Shown here piece after piece: positions 55,088-64,000 of a stretch of DNA of 64,000 nucleotides. Positions within the stretch are counted from its first letter, which is position 1; each line of letters opens with the position of its first letter. The notes under the pieces were generated by a model. The model was not told the origin of the DNA. It saw only the letters and a list, made by a program, of their open reading frames with translations, and searched no databases. The position numbers were made by a program, and so were the translations under genes. Origin of the DNA: Spongiactinospora sp. TRM90649 (lineage in GTDB: Bacteria; Actinomycetota; Actinomycetes; Streptosporangiales; Streptosporangiaceae); contig NZ_JARLTC010000011.1 in NCBI RefSeq assembly GCF_029382225.1, forward strand, positions 1 through 64,000, given 5' to 3'.

Positions 55088-55642
55088 TTGGATCTCGTGG
55101 GCTCAGGGGCGAACAAACGGCGAAGAGGGCGCGGACGGCGCCCCAAGAGTGGCACGCTCCCAGATGTGAGGGGATCGCGTCCCGGGCCGCCGCAAGGCCC
55201 CAACGCCCTGCCGGGGATCGACGACGACTTGATCTCGCCGGGCGCCCGCCGCTACGAGGCGCTCGGCCGGGTGCTGGCGACCCTGGCGGCGGAGTCCGAG
55301 ATGGTGGAGTCCTGCCGCGAGCTGGCGTGGTGGCGGGGCACCGACCACAGCTGGCACATCGAGTGGCGCGACGGCCTCTACGCCTTCGAGGTGGCAGCGC
55401 TGCTGGCCGAGCAGATGCGCGACCCGGCGATCGCCGGTCCGCTGGCCGCCGCGGCCGGTCCGGCCTCGCGGGCCTCGGCCGCGCTCGACGTGATGGGCGT
55501 GCGGTTCGCGCTGCGCGCCGTCGATCCCCTCGGGCGGGCCCGCCTGGGGGCCAGGCCGGGCCTGTGGCGGCTCACCGAGGCCCTCGACACCTCCCGCCCG
55601 CGCAAGGCCAGGCACGCCTGGGAGGAACTGCTCGGCGGTTAG
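55088..55642 (+). CDS. Conserved hypothetical protein upstream of proS
   Basis: Up to 184 residues. The credible folded part begins near PGIDDDLISPGARRYEALGR and is mostly helical (VLATLAAESEMVESCRELAW, FEVAALLAEQMRDPAIAGPL), with no known motif. The N-terminal 40 residues are basic and may be untranslated: TTG 55088, GTG 55097 and GTG 55164 are alternative starts and none has a clear ribosome-binding site. It precedes a membrane-protein gene and proS on the same strand. Confidence 0.65.
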   Translation: MDLVGSGANKRRRGRGRRPKSGTLPDVRGSRPGPPQGPNALPGIDDDLISPGARRYEALGRVLATLAAESEMVESCRELAWWRGTDHSWHIEWRDGLYAFEVAALLAEQMRDPAIAGPLAAAAGPASRASAALDVMGVRFALRAVDPLGRARLGARPGLWRLTEALDTSRPRKARHAWEELLGG

Positions 55643-55671
55643 CCGCTCCGGGCGGGGGCAGCTTCGGGGCC

Positions 55672-56358
55672 ATGGGGGACGAACGCGAGCGCCGGTCCCG
55701 GCGGCCGGTCCACGATCATCGGGAGCCCGGCCGTACGGTGTTCGCCGAGTACGACCGGGGCCAGCGGCGCATTCTCGGCCACCTGCTGCTCTCCTTCGTG
55801 CTCGGTCTGGTGTTCGGGGTGCTCGGGGTGCTGGTCACGCACGCCGCCGCCCGGGCCGTGGAGTCGTTGTTCAACCCGTACGCGTATTTCCTGCTGGCGG
55901 TCTACGTCGGCGCGACGGCCTCCGGCCTGGGCTGGGCCGCGCTGTCCGCGCTGCTGGCGGCCCTCGCGCCGATGGTCTCGTCCATGGCCGGGACGCTCAT
56001 GGTCGAGGGGTACGACACCGACGCCTGGGGCGGTGGCAGCGCCATCCAGGTCAACGTGCTGCTGGCCAGCGTCTTCTGCTACGGCGTGGCCGCCTACCTG
56101 GCCCGGGGGAGGGGGCTGGGCGCGGACCTCCTGGCCGGGGTGCTCGGCGGGATCCTGCTGGCCGACGGCGCGGACAAGGCGGCCCCCGGGTGGATGGAGT
56201 ACGTGCCCGGCTTCTGGCCGTGGCCTGCGGCGGTGCTCGCCGTCGTCGTGGTGATCATGGTTCTGCTGCTGCGCCGTACGACGGCCGGGCGGCTGCGCGC
56301 GACGGCGGTCACGCTGGCCCTGCCCGCGGTCGTTATTCTGCTCCTTCCGCCTTCGTAG
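55672..56358 (+). CDS. Integral membrane protein, hypothetical
   Basis: 228 residues with a charged N-terminus (about 1-35) and five or six hydrophobic helices (LLLSFVLGLVFGVLGVLVTH, YAYFLLAVYVGATASGLGWA, VNVLLASVFCYGVAAYLA, ADLLAGVLGGILLADG, AAVLAVVVVIMVLLL and a terminal one). No transporter or enzyme motif is evident. It starts 29 bp after the preceding hypothetical gene and ends 65 bp before proS; the three could be co-transcribed. Confidence 0.8.
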   Translation: MGDERERRSRRPVHDHREPGRTVFAEYDRGQRRILGHLLLSFVLGLVFGVLGVLVTHAAARAVESLFNPYAYFLLAVYVGATASGLGWAALSALLAALAPMVSSMAGTLMVEGYDTDAWGGGSAIQVNVLLASVFCYGVAAYLARGRGLGADLLAGVLGGILLADGADKAAPGWMEYVPGFWPWPAAVLAVVVVIMVLLLRRTTAGRLRATAVTLALPAVVILLLPPS

Positions 56359-56423
56359 CGGATAGCCTGTAAACCTTCAACGGCCCGTTCCATGGGCCGC
56401 TCGATATCGATCCGGGAGTGACC

Positions 56424-58163
56424 GTGCTGCTGCGCATGTCGTCGTTGTTTCTTCGCACCCTGCGGGACGACCCGGCAGACGCGGAGGTCCCGAGCCACAA
56501 GCTGCTCGTGCGCGCCGGCTACGTCCGCAGGGTCGCCCCCGGCATCTACTCCTGGCTGCCGCTCGGCAAGAAGGTGCTGGAGAACGTCACGCGCGTGGTC
56601 CGCGAGGAGATGGACCGCATGGGCGGGCAGGAGGTCCTGTTCCCCGCGCTGCTGCCCCGCGAGTACTACGAGGCCACCGGCCGCTGGACCGAGTACGGCG
56701 ACACGCTGTTCCGGCTGAAGGACCGCAAGGGCGCCGACTACCTGCTCGGCCCCACCCATGAGGAGCTGTTCACCGACATGGTGAAGGGCGAGTTCTCCTC
56801 CTACAAAGACTTCCCGGTCACGCTGTACCAGATCCAGACGAAGTATCGCGACGAGGCCAGGCCCCGGGCGGGCATCTTGCGCGGGCGCGAGTTCGTGATG
56901 AAGGACTCCTACTCCTTCGACCTCGACGACGACGGCCTCAAGCGCTCCTACGAGCAGCACCGCGAGGCCTACATCCGCATCTTCGACCGGCTGGGCATCT
57001 CCTACCGCATCTGCTTCGCGGTGTCGGGGGCGATGGGCGGCTCGGCCTCCGAGGAGTTCCTGGCCCCCGCCGAGTCCGGTGAAGACGCCTATGTCGCCTG
57101 CCACTCCTGCGGCTACGCGGCCAACGCGGAGGCGGTCACCACTCCCGCGCCGCCCGCCGTCACGGGTGAGCAGCCGCCGCTGCGGGTGCTCGACACCCCC
57201 GACACCCCCACCATCGAGTCGCTCGTCGCCCACGTCAACGAGCACCACGGTCTGGGCGTCACGGCCGCCCAGACCCTGAAGAACGTGGTGGTCAAGGTCC
57301 GCACCCCGGGCGCCGACAAGGCCCAGGTGCTGGTCATCGGGGTGCCGGGCGACCGCGAGGTCGACTTCAAGCGCCTGGAGGCCGCGCTGTCGCCGGGCGT
57401 TCCAGAGATCTTCGAGGCGGCCGACTTCGAGCGCCACCCCGGTCTGGTCCGCGGCTACATCGGCCCCCAGGTGCTCAAGGACCTCGGCATCACCTACCTG
57501 GTCGACCCCCGGGTCGTGTCGGGCACCTCCTGGGTCACCGGGGCCAACGAGCCCGGCAAGCACGCGGCGGGCGTGGTCGCCGGGCGCGACTTCTTCCCCG
57601 ACGGCACCATCGAGGCGGCCGAGATCCGGGCCGGCGACCCCTGCCCGCGCTGCGGCTCGGATCTGTCCATCGACCGGGGCATCGAGATCGGGCACATCTT
57701 CCAGCTCGGCCGCAAGTACGCCGACGCCGCCCAGCTCGACGCCCTCGGCCCCGACGGCAAGCCGATCCGGATCACCATGGGCTCCTACGGCATCGGCGTC
57801 TCGCGCGCGGTGGCCGTGATCACCGAGCAGAGCCACGACGAGCTGGGCCTGGTGTGGCCCCGCGAGATCGCCCCGGCCGACGTGCACATCGTCGCGACCG
57901 GCAAGGAGAACCAGGTGGAGGTCGCCCTCCAGATCGCCGAGGACCTCTCCGGGCGCGGCGTGCGCGTGCTGGTCGACGACCGCCCCGGCGTCTCGCCCGG
58001 GGTGAAGTTCAAGGACGCCGAGCTGCTCGGCATGCCGACCATCCTGGTCGTCGGGCGGGGGCTCGCCCAGGGGGTCGCCGAGCTGCGCGACCGCGCCTCC
58101 GGCGACCGTCAGGAGATCCCCATCGCCGAGGCCGTGGAGCGCGTCACCGCCGCGATCGCCTGA
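56424..58163 (+). CDS. proS: Prolyl-tRNA synthetase (bacterial type)
   Basis: About 579 residues. Class II motifs are present: motif 1 region [20 protein letters not shown], motif 2 [20 protein letters not shown] and motif 3 [15 protein letters not shown], plus the TxE loop [21 protein letters not shown] YbaK-like editing insertion occupies about 230-385 ([20 protein letters not shown]), which hydrolyses mischarged Ala-tRNA(Pro). The GTG at 56424 is preferred to 56418 because GGGAG lies five bases upstream of it. It charges tRNA-Pro in the cytoplasm. In Streptomyces the GNAT gene lies directly before proS; here about 29 kb separate them. Confidence 0.97.
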   Translation: MLLRMSSLFLRTLRDDPADAEVPSHKLLVRAGYVRRVAPGIYSWLPLGKKVLENVTRVVREEMDRMGGQEVLFPALLPREYYEATGRWTEYGDTLFRLKDRKGADYLLGPTHEELFTDMVKGEFSSYKDFPVTLYQIQTKYRDEARPRAGILRGREFVMKDSYSFDLDDDGLKRSYEQHREAYIRIFDRLGISYRICFAVSGAMGGSASEEFLAPAESGEDAYVACHSCGYAANAEAVTTPAPPAVTGEQPPLRVLDTPDTPTIESLVAHVNEHHGLGVTAAQTLKNVVVKVRTPGADKAQVLVIGVPGDREVDFKRLEAALSPGVPEIFEAADFERHPGLVRGYIGPQVLKDLGITYLVDPRVVSGTSWVTGANEPGKHAAGVVAGRDFFPDGTIEAAEIRAGDPCPRCGSDLSIDRGIEIGHIFQLGRKYADAAQLDALGPDGKPIRITMGSYGIGVSRAVAVITEQSHDELGLVWPREIAPADVHIVATGKENQVEVALQIAEDLSGRGVRVLVDDRPGVSPGVKFKDAELLGMPTILVVGRGLAQGVAELRDRASGDRQEIPIAEAVERVTAAIA

Positions 58164-58171
58164 GCCTGATC

Positions 58172-58363
58172 TCAGCGGCGGCGGTCGCCGGTGGTCTTAC
58201 GCCAGTGGAAGCCGCCGGGGAGGTTGACCGACAGCGTGCGCCTGCCGTCGGCGTTGCGGGTGACGCGGAACAGGCGGTTGCCCCAGCTGTGGCCCACGCC
58301 GCCACGGGAGAGATTTAAGCGGAAAGGCCCGAACCTTAGGGATTTGCGATAGCTCCAGCCCAT
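58172..58363 (-). CDS. DUF4236 domain protein
   Basis: 63 residues. MGWSYRKSLRFGPFRLNLSR followed by GGVGHSWGNRLFRV is the DUF4236 signature, a short beta-rich domain of unknown function usually found at protein N-termini. Here it stands alone, with a basic tail (WRKTTGDRRR). The ATG has GGAGG upstream. It is convergent with proS, nine bases away. Confidence 0.87.
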   Translation of the reverse strand: MGWSYRKSLRFGPFRLNLSRGGVGHSWGNRLFRVTRNADGRRTLSVNLPGGFHWRKTTGDRRR

Positions 58364-58447
58364 GAGTCTGCCTCCTAGAGACGTTCGTGGCTGTCAGCTA
58401 CCCGCAGATCGCGCGATATGTCGTCTTCTGTAAAGGTTCGGTGCCGC

Positions 58448-58864
58448 TCACTCGCCCGGCCGCAGGCCGGGCAGCGCCGTGATCTCGGGGTGGAAGCCGT
58501 ACGCCCTGATGACCGATTCCTGCACGGCCCGGGCGGCGCGCTGGCGCACGGCGGGCTCCTCGGTCGCGACCAGCTCCAGGTAGGCGGCGGTCACGCCGTT
58601 CTCGACCAGCGCGGCCAGCCGCGTGGCCTCGGACGCCGAGCCGGGCGTGAAAGGCAGCGCGTACGATGCCTCGGCCTCGCTCGGCGAGCCGCCCCGCTCG
58701 GTGATCATCGTGCGGAGCCGGTCGCGCTCGGCGCGGTGCGCCTGATAGGCGCGGGTGGCCGACGAGCGCAGCGTCCCGCTCGACCGGGCCGCGATGAGGC
58801 CGTAGGCGTAGACCGCGGCGTGCTCGGCCGCCAGCGCCTTCAGCAGGCCCGTGAGGGCGCTCAC
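58448..58864 (-). CDS. Ferritin-like DUF4439 protein
   Basis: 138 residues, a four-helix ferritin-like domain: LLKALAAEHAAVYAYGLIAA, AYQAHRAERDRLRTMI, AALVENGVTAAYLELVATEE and RAARAVQESVIRAYGF. The paired Glu/His residues at the helix positions (AEHAAVYAY, AHRAERD) could bind a di-iron centre. The GTG at 58864 overlaps the stop of the upstream lipoprotein gene as GTGA, so the two are coupled. Function is unknown. Confidence 0.85.
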   Translation of the reverse strand: MSALTGLLKALAAEHAAVYAYGLIAARSSGTLRSSATRAYQAHRAERDRLRTMITERGGSPSEAEASYALPFTPGSASEATRLAALVENGVTAAYLELVATEEPAVRQRAARAVQESVIRAYGFHPEITALPGLRPGE

Positions 58865-59373
58865 AGCGACCTCGACAAGGCCACGGCGTGCGCGGCCTCG
58901 CACGCGCCGATGCTGGCCAGGAGCTGGGCGAGCGACGGCGCGGCCGACGCGAGCTGCCCGGGCCGCGCGGCGGCGGCCTTGCTCTCGGCCTCGCGCAGGC
59001 GGGCCCGGGAGACCGGCTCGGCGGCCTCCGGCGTGGCCGTGGAGACCGCCAGGGGCGTCGCCGCGGCCTTCCCGGCACCTGAGGGCGAGGGGCTCGCCTC
59101 GGGCGGCAGGCGGCGTCTCAGCTCCGCCAGGTGCGCCCGGTGGCGGTCACGGAAGGGCAGCAGGTCGTCGTCGTCCTCGGCGGCGCGGCTGTAGAGCTCG
59201 ATGGTCCGCTCCTTCTCGGCGATCAGCTCGCGCAGCAGCACGACCTGGGGGTCGGGCGGCGGCGGGGCCACGGGCGCCTGCTCGCCGGCGCAGCCGGACG
59301 CGGCCACCAGGGCCAGGCCGGCGGCGGCTCCGCCTTGGAGCAGGGCGCGCCGGGTCAGGCGGGGCGGACGCAC
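58861..59373 (-). CDS. Tat-type lipoprotein with ferritin-like features
   Basis: 170 residues. TRRALLQGGAAAGLALVAAS followed by GC is a twin-arginine-like signal with a lipobox, so the protein is probably lipid-anchored outside. The mature part is helical with KERTIELYSRAAEDDDDLLP and DRHRAHLAELRRRLP, and a Pro/Ser/Ala-rich insert, then a last helix containing IGACEAAHAVALSR. It resembles the membrane-side partner of DUF4439 proteins. GGGAGG lies seven bases before the GTG start. It is divergent from rimP across 246 bp. Confidence 0.82.
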   Translation of the reverse strand: MRPPRLTRRALLQGGAAAGLALVAASGCAGEQAPVAPPPPDPQVVLLRELIAEKERTIELYSRAAEDDDDLLPFRDRHRAHLAELRRRLPPEASPSPSGAGKAAATPLAVSTATPEAAEPVSRARLREAESKAAAARPGQLASAAPSLAQLLASIGACEAAHAVALSRSL

Positions 59374-59557
59374 GGACGGGCCTCCCGGAGACGAGCGACG
59401 GACGCGGGCATCCGGCGATACCGGGACGGGTGCCGCCTACATGCCCCTAGCATGGTACGGCTCGCCGGGCACGGGTTCCCCGCACCGAGCACAGGGCGGC
59501 GCGGCTCTTCGACGGGCTCGCCGCAGCGAGTGGCGCTTTTCCATGCCTGGGTGTGGA

Positions 59558-59614
59558 TAGGCTGGTAAACCGCATGGGCGAGGTCCGCCCGATTGAGATC
59601 GTGACAATAGGAGG
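59558..59614 (+). promoter_or_regulatory. Leader region of the rimP-nusA-infB operon
   Basis: TAGGCT (59558-59563) is a candidate -10. GGGCG (59576-59580) and CGCCC (59586-59590) form a small hairpin in the predicted leader, and AGGAGG (59609-59614) lies five bases before the rimP ATG. The rest of 59374-59557 shows no gene. Confidence 0.45.
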
Positions 59615-59619
59615 TCGGC

Positions 59620-60147
59620 ATGGGAAGGGACGTGTCCCGTGACCGCCTGATGAAGGTCCTCGATCCCGTGGTTTCCGCAGAGGGCCTCGATCTGGAGGAC
59701 GTCACGGTCACCCCGGCGGGCAAGCGCCGGGTCCTGCGCGTCATCGTCGACCGCGACGGCGGCGTGAGTCTCGACGACGTGGCCGACGTCAGCCAGGCGA
59801 TCTCCAAGGCGCTCGACGACGGAGACGCCATGGGCGCCGCGCCCTATGTCCTTGAGGTCACCTCCCCGGGGGTCGACCGCCCGCTGACCGAGCCCCGGCA
59901 CTGGCGGCGCGCCGCCGGGCGGCTGGTGTCCGCGGAGCTGCGCGAGGGCGGCGCGGTGGAGGGCCGGGTGCGCGCGGCCGACGACGAGGGCGTGGAGCTC
60001 GACGTCTCGGGAGAGCCGCGCCGGTTCGAGTATCAGGACCTCACCCGGGGCCGGGTGCAGGTCGAGTTCCGCCGCGCCGACGAGGGCGACGGCACCGAAG
60101 ATGACGGCGACGAAGGCCAAGGGGGAGCCTCGTGGACATCGACATGA
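59620..60147 (+). CDS. rimP: Ribosome maturation factor RimP
   Basis: 175 residues, needed for assembly of the 30S subunit. The N-terminal domain has [40 protein letters not shown] and [20 protein letters not shown]; a C-terminal SH3-like domain follows and ends in an acidic tail. AGGAGG gives a strong ribosome-binding site. Its stop lies 16 bases inside nusA, so the two are translationally coupled. Confidence 0.96.
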   Translation: MGRDVSRDRLMKVLDPVVSAEGLDLEDVTVTPAGKRRVLRVIVDRDGGVSLDDVADVSQAISKALDDGDAMGAAPYVLEVTSPGVDRPLTEPRHWRRAAGRLVSAELREGGAVEGRVRAADDEGVELDVSGEPRRFEYQDLTRGRVQVEFRRADEGDGTEDDGDEGQGGASWTST

Positions 60148-61136
60148 GCGTTCTGCGCAGCCTGGAGCGGGAGAAGGACATCTCCTTCGACCTGGTCGTC
60201 AAGGCGATCGAGGACGCGCTGCTCATCGCGTACTTCCGTACCGAGGGCGCCGCTCCCAAGGCCAGGGCCGAGCTCGACCGCCAGTCCGGGCACGTGACGA
60301 TCTGGGCCGCAGAGGTAGACGACGCGGGCGAGATCGCCAGGGAGTACGACGACACCCCGGGCAACTTCAGCCGCATCGCCGCGACCACCGCCAAGCAGGT
60401 CATCCTCCAGCAGCTCCGCGACGCGGAGGACGAGATCAACTTCGGCGAGTTCGCCAGCCGCGAGGGCGAGCTGGTCGCCGGCATCATCCAGCAGGGCAAG
60501 GATCCCCGCGTGGTCCTGGTCGACCTCGGCAAGATCGAGGCGGTGCTCCCGCACAACGAGCAGGTCCCCGGCGAGGACTACACCCACGGCGAGCGCATCC
60601 GCTGCTACGTGGTGCAGGTGAAGAAGGGCCACAAGGGCCCCTCGGTCACGCTGTCGCGCACCCACCCGGGTCTGGTGAAGAAGCTGTTCGCGCTGGAGGT
60701 CCCCGAGATCGCCGACGGCACGGTCGAGATCGCGGCCGTGGCGCGCGAGGCCGGCCACCGCACCAAGATCGCCGTCCGGTCGCGGCGCCCCGGGGTCAAC
60801 GCCAAGGGGGCCTGCATCGGCCCCATGGGATCACGAGTCCGTAACGTCATGACCGAGCTGCACGGCGAGAAGATCGACATTATCGACTGGTCGGAGTCCC
60901 CGGCGGAGTTCGTCGGGAATGCGCTCTCTCCGGCTCGTGTTTCGCATGTAGAAGTGGTGAATGCCGACGCCAGAGTGGCCAGGGTCACCGTGCCCGACTA
61001 CCAGTTGTCGCTCGCGATCGGCAAAGAGGGGCAGAACGCTCGGCTCGCCGCGCGCCTCACCGGGTGGCGAATCGACATCCGCCCGGACACCGCGGTCGGC
61101 GATGCCGCCGGTCCCCACGATGCGTCGGCAAGGTAA
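60132..61136 (+). CDS. nusA: Transcription termination/antitermination protein NusA
   Basis: 334 residues, the short actinobacterial form without C-terminal acidic repeats. The N-terminal RNA polymerase-binding domain ([20 protein letters not shown]), an S1 domain ([20 protein letters not shown]), and two KH domains ([40 protein letters not shown]) are in the usual order. The GTG at 60132 lies inside the end of rimP. The ylxR start overlaps its stop. Confidence 0.96.
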   Translation: MDIDMSVLRSLEREKDISFDLVVKAIEDALLIAYFRTEGAAPKARAELDRQSGHVTIWAAEVDDAGEIAREYDDTPGNFSRIAATTAKQVILQQLRDAEDEINFGEFASREGELVAGIIQQGKDPRVVLVDLGKIEAVLPHNEQVPGEDYTHGERIRCYVVQVKKGHKGPSVTLSRTHPGLVKKLFALEVPEIADGTVEIAAVAREAGHRTKIAVRSRRPGVNAKGACIGPMGSRVRNVMTELHGEKIDIIDWSESPAEFVGNALSPARVSHVEVVNADARVARVTVPDYQLSLAIGKEGQNARLAARLTGWRIDIRPDTAVGDAAGPHDASAR

Positions 61137-61425
61137 GCTGGAATATGGTGGCCAGGCGGCCCCGCTGAGAACCTGCGTGGGCTGCCGGGTTCGCACGGTC
61201 AAGTCCGAGCTGCTCCGCCTGGTGGCGGTCGAGGGCGTCCTCGTCCCCGACCCGCGAAGACGGCTGCCGGGCCGGGGTGCGTCACTGCATCCCGCCCAAG
61301 GTTGTCTGGAGCTCGCCGAGCGTCGCCGAGCGTTTCCGCGCGCGTTTCGCGTCGCTGGACCGCTCGACTCAACGCGTTTGCGGGCCTACCTGGAGGAGCG
61401 AGACGATGCTGGAGGAACCGCGTGA
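61120..61425 (+). CDS. ylxR: YlxR/DUF448 RNA-binding protein (RnpM-like)
   Basis: 101 residues with the YlxR hallmark [20 protein letters not shown] and [20 protein letters not shown]. Members bind RNA; the Bacillus homologue modulates RNase P. The ATG at 61120 lies inside the end of nusA (17-bp overlap), as is usual for this operon. Confidence 0.92.
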   Translation: MRRQGKLEYGGQAAPLRTCVGCRVRTVKSELLRLVAVEGVLVPDPRRRLPGRGASLHPAQGCLELAERRRAFPRAFRVAGPLDSTRLRAYLEERDDAGGTA

Positions 61426-61566
61426 AGGTTGCCAACTGTCATGTAGGACGCCGAGTTGATGGGCGGGTCAGATAGCGATGAGCGCCTGATGAGCATGCGG
61501 CGATGAACACGTCTAGGTAGCGACGGTCCGGCGGCTACCGCCTCCCGGGCCGAGTAAGGGAGTGCA

Positions 61567-64000
61567 GTGGCGAAGGTCCGGGTCTACGAGCTCGCCAAGG
61601 AGTTCGGCGTAGAGAGCAAGGTCGTGATGGCCAAGCTCCAAGAGATGGGCGAGTTCGTGCGGTCGGCGTCCTCCACCATCGAGGCGCCGGTGGTCCGCAA
61701 GCTCACCGAAGCTTTCTCGGGTGGGTCGAAAGGCTCGTCCGACAGATCCAGGTCGTCCCAGCGGACGACCCCCCGGCCGGGTGCCCCCCGTGCCGGCAAC
61801 GGCGCCCCGCAGGCGTCGATCGGAAACGTTCCCAAGCCTGGCCCCAAGCCGGGGCCGCGTCCCGGCCCGGGCGGGCGTCCGCCCGTGCCCGCGCCGCCCG
61901 GCCAGCAGGGTCAGCAGCAGCAGCCCGCGCAGCCGCAGGTCCCGCAGGTGCCTCAGGTGCCGCAGACCCCGGTCCCGCCGGTGCCGCCGGTCCCGCAGCA
62001 GCAGGCCCCGAGCGGCCAGCAGCCGAGCGGTCAGCAGCGGTCCGACGCGGGCCGTCCGTCGGGTCCCTCGCAGCGCCCTGGGCCCGGTCCCAAGCCGGGT
62101 CCGAGGCCCGCGCCGCGTCCCGGTGGCCAGCAGGACCGCCAGTCGGCCCCCGCCCCCGGCGGTGGGCGGCCCGGCGGCGACCGCGGCGGCAAGCCCGGTC
62201 CGCGTCCGGGTCCCCGTGGCCCGCGTCCGGGCAACAACCCGTTCTCGTCCAACGCCAGCGGCATGGGCCAGCCCCGTCCGCCGCGTCAGGGCGGTCGTGA
62301 CGGCGGCCCGCGCGAAGGCGGCGGCCCCGGCACCCGTGAGCCGCGTCCCGGCGGCGGCCAGGGGCCGCGCGACGGCGCGATGCCCCGTCCGCCCGCAGGG
62401 CGTTCCGGCGCTCCCGGCCCCGGTGGTCCGCGGCCTGGTCCCGGCGGTCCTCGTCCGGGTCCCGGCGCGGGCGGTCCGCGTCCCGGCGGTCCCCGGCCCA
62501 ACCCGATGATGATGCCGCAGCGCCCTGTCGCCGGTGGCGGTCCCGGTCGTCCGGGCCCCGGTGGCGGCGGTGGCGGTGGCCGTCCCGGTGGTGGCGGCGG
62601 TGGCGGTCGTCCGGGTGGCGGTGGCGGCGGTGGCGGTCGTCCGGGTGGCGGTGGCGGCGGCTTCGCCGGCCGTAGCGGCGGCACCGGCACGCGTCCCGGC
62701 GGCGGTGGCGGTGCTCCCGGCGGCGGTGGCGGCGGCTTCGCCGGTCGTCCCGGCGGCAGGGGCCGCGGTGGCGGCACGGCCGGCGCCTTCGGGCGTCCCG
62801 GCGGTCGTCCGGCCCGTGGGCGCAAGTCCAAGAGGCAGCGTCGTCAAGAGTTCGACAACATGCAGGCCCCGGCGATCGGTGGCGTGCAGGTACCGCGTGG
62901 CGGTGGCCAGGCCATCCGGCTTCCGCGCGGCGCGTCGCTCTCCGACTTCGCCGACAAGATCGGTGCGAACCCCGCGTCCCTGGTGCAGATCATGATGCAC
63001 CTGGGCGAGATGGTGACCGCCACGCAGTCGGTGAACGAGGAGACGCTGCAGCTTCTCGGCGCCGAGCTCGACTACGTCATCCAGGTCGTCAGCCCGGAGG
63101 AGGAGGACCGCGAGCTTCTCGAGTCCTTCGACATCGAGTTCGGCGAGGACGAGGGCGACGAGGACGATCTCGCGCCGCGTCCGCCGGTCGTGACCGTCAT
63201 GGGTCACGTCGACCACGGTAAGACCAAGCTCCTCGACGCCATCCGCAAGACCAACGTGGCGGCGCGCGAGGCCGGTGGCATCACCCAGCACATCGGTGCC
63301 TACCAGGTCGAGACCGAGCACGAGGGCCGAGAGCGGAAGATCACCTTCATCGACACCCCGGGTCACGAGGCGTTCACCGCCATGCGTGCCCGAGGCGCCC
63401 AGGCGACCGACATCGCGGTTCTCGTGGTGGCGGCCGACGACGGTGTGAAGCCGCAGACCATCGAGGCGCTCAACCACGCCCAGGCGGCCAACGTGCCGAT
63501 CGTGGTCGCGGTCAACAAGATCGACCGCGAGGGCGCCGACCCGAGCAAGGTCCGCGGCCAGCTCACCGAGTACGGGCTGGTGGCCGAGGAGTACGGCGGC
63601 TCGACGCTGTTCGCCGACATCTCCGCGCTCAACGGCACCGGCATCGAAGGTCTGCTGGAGTCGATCCTGCTGACCGCCGACGCCGAGCTCGACCTGCGGG
63701 CCAACCCGTCGATGGACGCCCAGGGCATCGCCATCGAGGCACACCTCGACCGTGGGCGCGGCCCGGTGGCCACCGTCCTGGTCCAGCGCGGCACGCTGCG
63801 CGTCGGCGACTCGATCGTCTGTGGCGACGCGTTCGGCCGGGTCCGGGCCATGCTCGACGACAACGGCGACCCGGTCGCCGAGGCCGACCCGTCGCGGCCG
63901 GTCCTGGTGATGGGTCTGACCGCGGTTCCGAGCGCCGGTGACAACTTCATCGTGGTCAGCGACGACCGGATGGCGCGTCAGATCGCCCAGCAGCGGGCGG
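61567..64000 (+). CDS. infB: Translation initiation factor IF-2 (partial, continues past the window)
   Basis: At least 811 residues within the window. The IF2_N domain [20 protein letters not shown] opens the protein; residues about 60-420 are a long disordered Pro/Gly/Arg/Gln region with poly-Gly tracts; a second IF2_N domain ([20 protein letters not shown]) precedes the GTPase domain with GHVDHGKT near residue 545, DTPGHEAF and NKIDREGAD. The sequence runs off the end in domain II. GTG 61567 has GGGAG upstream. It places fMet-tRNA on the 30S subunit. Between ylxR and infB (61426-61566) I see no gene. Confidence 0.97.
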   Translation, partial: MAKVRVYELAKEFGVESKVVMAKLQEMGEFVRSASSTIEAPVVRKLTEAFSGGSKGSSDRSRSSQRTTPRPGAPRAGNGAPQASIGNVPKPGPKPGPRPGPGGRPPVPAPPGQQGQQQQPAQPQVPQVPQVPQTPVPPVPPVPQQQAPSGQQPSGQQRSDAGRPSGPSQRPGPGPKPGPRPAPRPGGQQDRQSAPAPGGGRPGGDRGGKPGPRPGPRGPRPGNNPFSSNASGMGQPRPPRQGGRDGGPREGGGPGTREPRPGGGQGPRDGAMPRPPAGRSGAPGPGGPRPGPGGPRPGPGAGGPRPGGPRPNPMMMPQRPVAGGGPGRPGPGGGGGGGRPGGGGGGGRPGGGGGGGGRPGGGGGGFAGRSGGTGTRPGGGGGAPGGGGGGFAGRPGGRGRGGGTAGAFGRPGGRPARGRKSKRQRRQEFDNMQAPAIGGVQVPRGGGQAIRLPRGASLSDFADKIGANPASLVQIMMHLGEMVTATQSVNEETLQLLGAELDYVIQVVSPEEEDRELLESFDIEFGEDEGDEDDLAPRPPVVTVMGHVDHGKTKLLDAIRKTNVAAREAGGITQHIGAYQVETEHEGRERKITFIDTPGHEAFTAMRARGAQATDIAVLVVAADDGVKPQTIEALNHAQAANVPIVVAVNKIDREGADPSKVRGQLTEYGLVAEEYGGSTLFADISALNGTGIEGLLESILLTADAELDLRANPSMDAQGIAIEAHLDRGRGPVATVLVQRGTLRVGDSIVCGDAFGRVRAMLDDNGDPVAEADPSRPVLVMGLTAVPSAGDNFIVVSDDRMARQIAQQRA
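62581..62663 (+). repeat. 30-bp tandem repeats coding for RPGGGGGGG in infB
   Basis: Three consecutive units (62581-62607, 62608-62637, 62638-62663) of about 27-30 bp encode Arg-Pro-Gly followed by a run of Gly. The last unit breaks off into FAG. Units 2 and 3 are almost identical in DNA, which suggests recent slippage expansion inside the disordered part of IF-2. Confidence 0.85.

Noticed and set aside
62555..62665. CRISPR-like regular repeats
   Set aside because: The repeats are contiguous without spacers, inside infB, and translate as poly-Gly; no array was seen anywhere in the window.
61513..63744. 743-residue open frame on the minus strand opposite infB
   Set aside because: It is the antisense shadow of the GC-rich infB gene; its Thr/Ala/Gly composition mirrors infB codons and there is no start signal or family resemblance.

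Overview
This is a very GC-rich window with a strong third-position G/C bias, GTG starts, many short or absent leaders and actinobacterial families throughout. The gene content (PASTA kinase, the RsbW-like ATPase / DUF5753 regulator / DUF397 trio, PucR regulators, an NgcEFG-type uptake system, and rimP-nusA-ylxR-infB) points to a filamentous actinomycete, most likely Streptosporangiales (Nonomuraea/Streptosporangium-like). That placement is inference from gene content, not from a marker alignment. The window opens on the 3' end of a 5S rRNA gene and closes inside infB.

Region 1 (1-18.3 kb) holds the 5S end and its terminator, a wrecked ECF sigma factor, an alpha/beta hydrolase with twin palindromic operators, a secreted phosphodiester glycosidase, a PucR regulator, and a TetR regulator divergent from a DHA2 exporter across three tandem operators. 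It continues with a bacterial alternative oxidase, a class III aminotransferase pseudogene, a binding lipoprotein, a GABA-type module (gabT, divergent PucR regulator, then an aldehyde dehydrogenase), and two paralogous secreted trypsin-like proteases.

Region 2 (18.4-27.1 kb) has a NarL-type two-component pair facing two coupled membrane proteins, then the MEP isoprenoid genes dxr and ispG, a secreted S33 peptidase and a DUF4081/GNAT protein. The site-2 protease gene (rseP) that usually sits between dxr and ispG in actinomycetes is absent.

Region 3 (27.2-55 kb) looks like accessory DNA placed between the GNAT gene and proS. It begins with an envelope-signalling group: an active PASTA kinase, a CHAP cell-wall hydrolase with a single internal membrane anchor and basic cytoplasmic repeats, and a receptor-like pseudokinase. 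The ATPase/DUF5753/DUF397 trio follows. An amino-sugar block comes next (BadF-type sugar kinase, RpiR regulator, SIS protein, NgcE-F-G-like ABC importer), with nagZ about 3 kb downstream; nagZ has a palindromic operator and a leaderless seven-codon upstream ORF overlapping its start. Between and after these lie a TetR-DNA glycosylase pair, a PhoD-like phosphatase without export signal, a pentapeptide-repeat protein, a small secreted protein, a GntR regulator, a GNAT protein, cutC, and a minus-strand run of truncated adenylate-forming protein, fprA and DUF6986.

Region 4 (55-64 kb) returns to core genes: a hypothetical protein, a membrane protein, proS, a DUF4236 protein, two coupled ferritin-like genes on the minus strand, and the transcription/translation operon rimP-nusA-ylxR-infB.

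Many genes share one start arrangement: a TANNNT hexamer 5-8 bases before the start codon, which predicts leaderless mRNAs. No tRNA gene, CRISPR array, insertion sequence or integrase was found.
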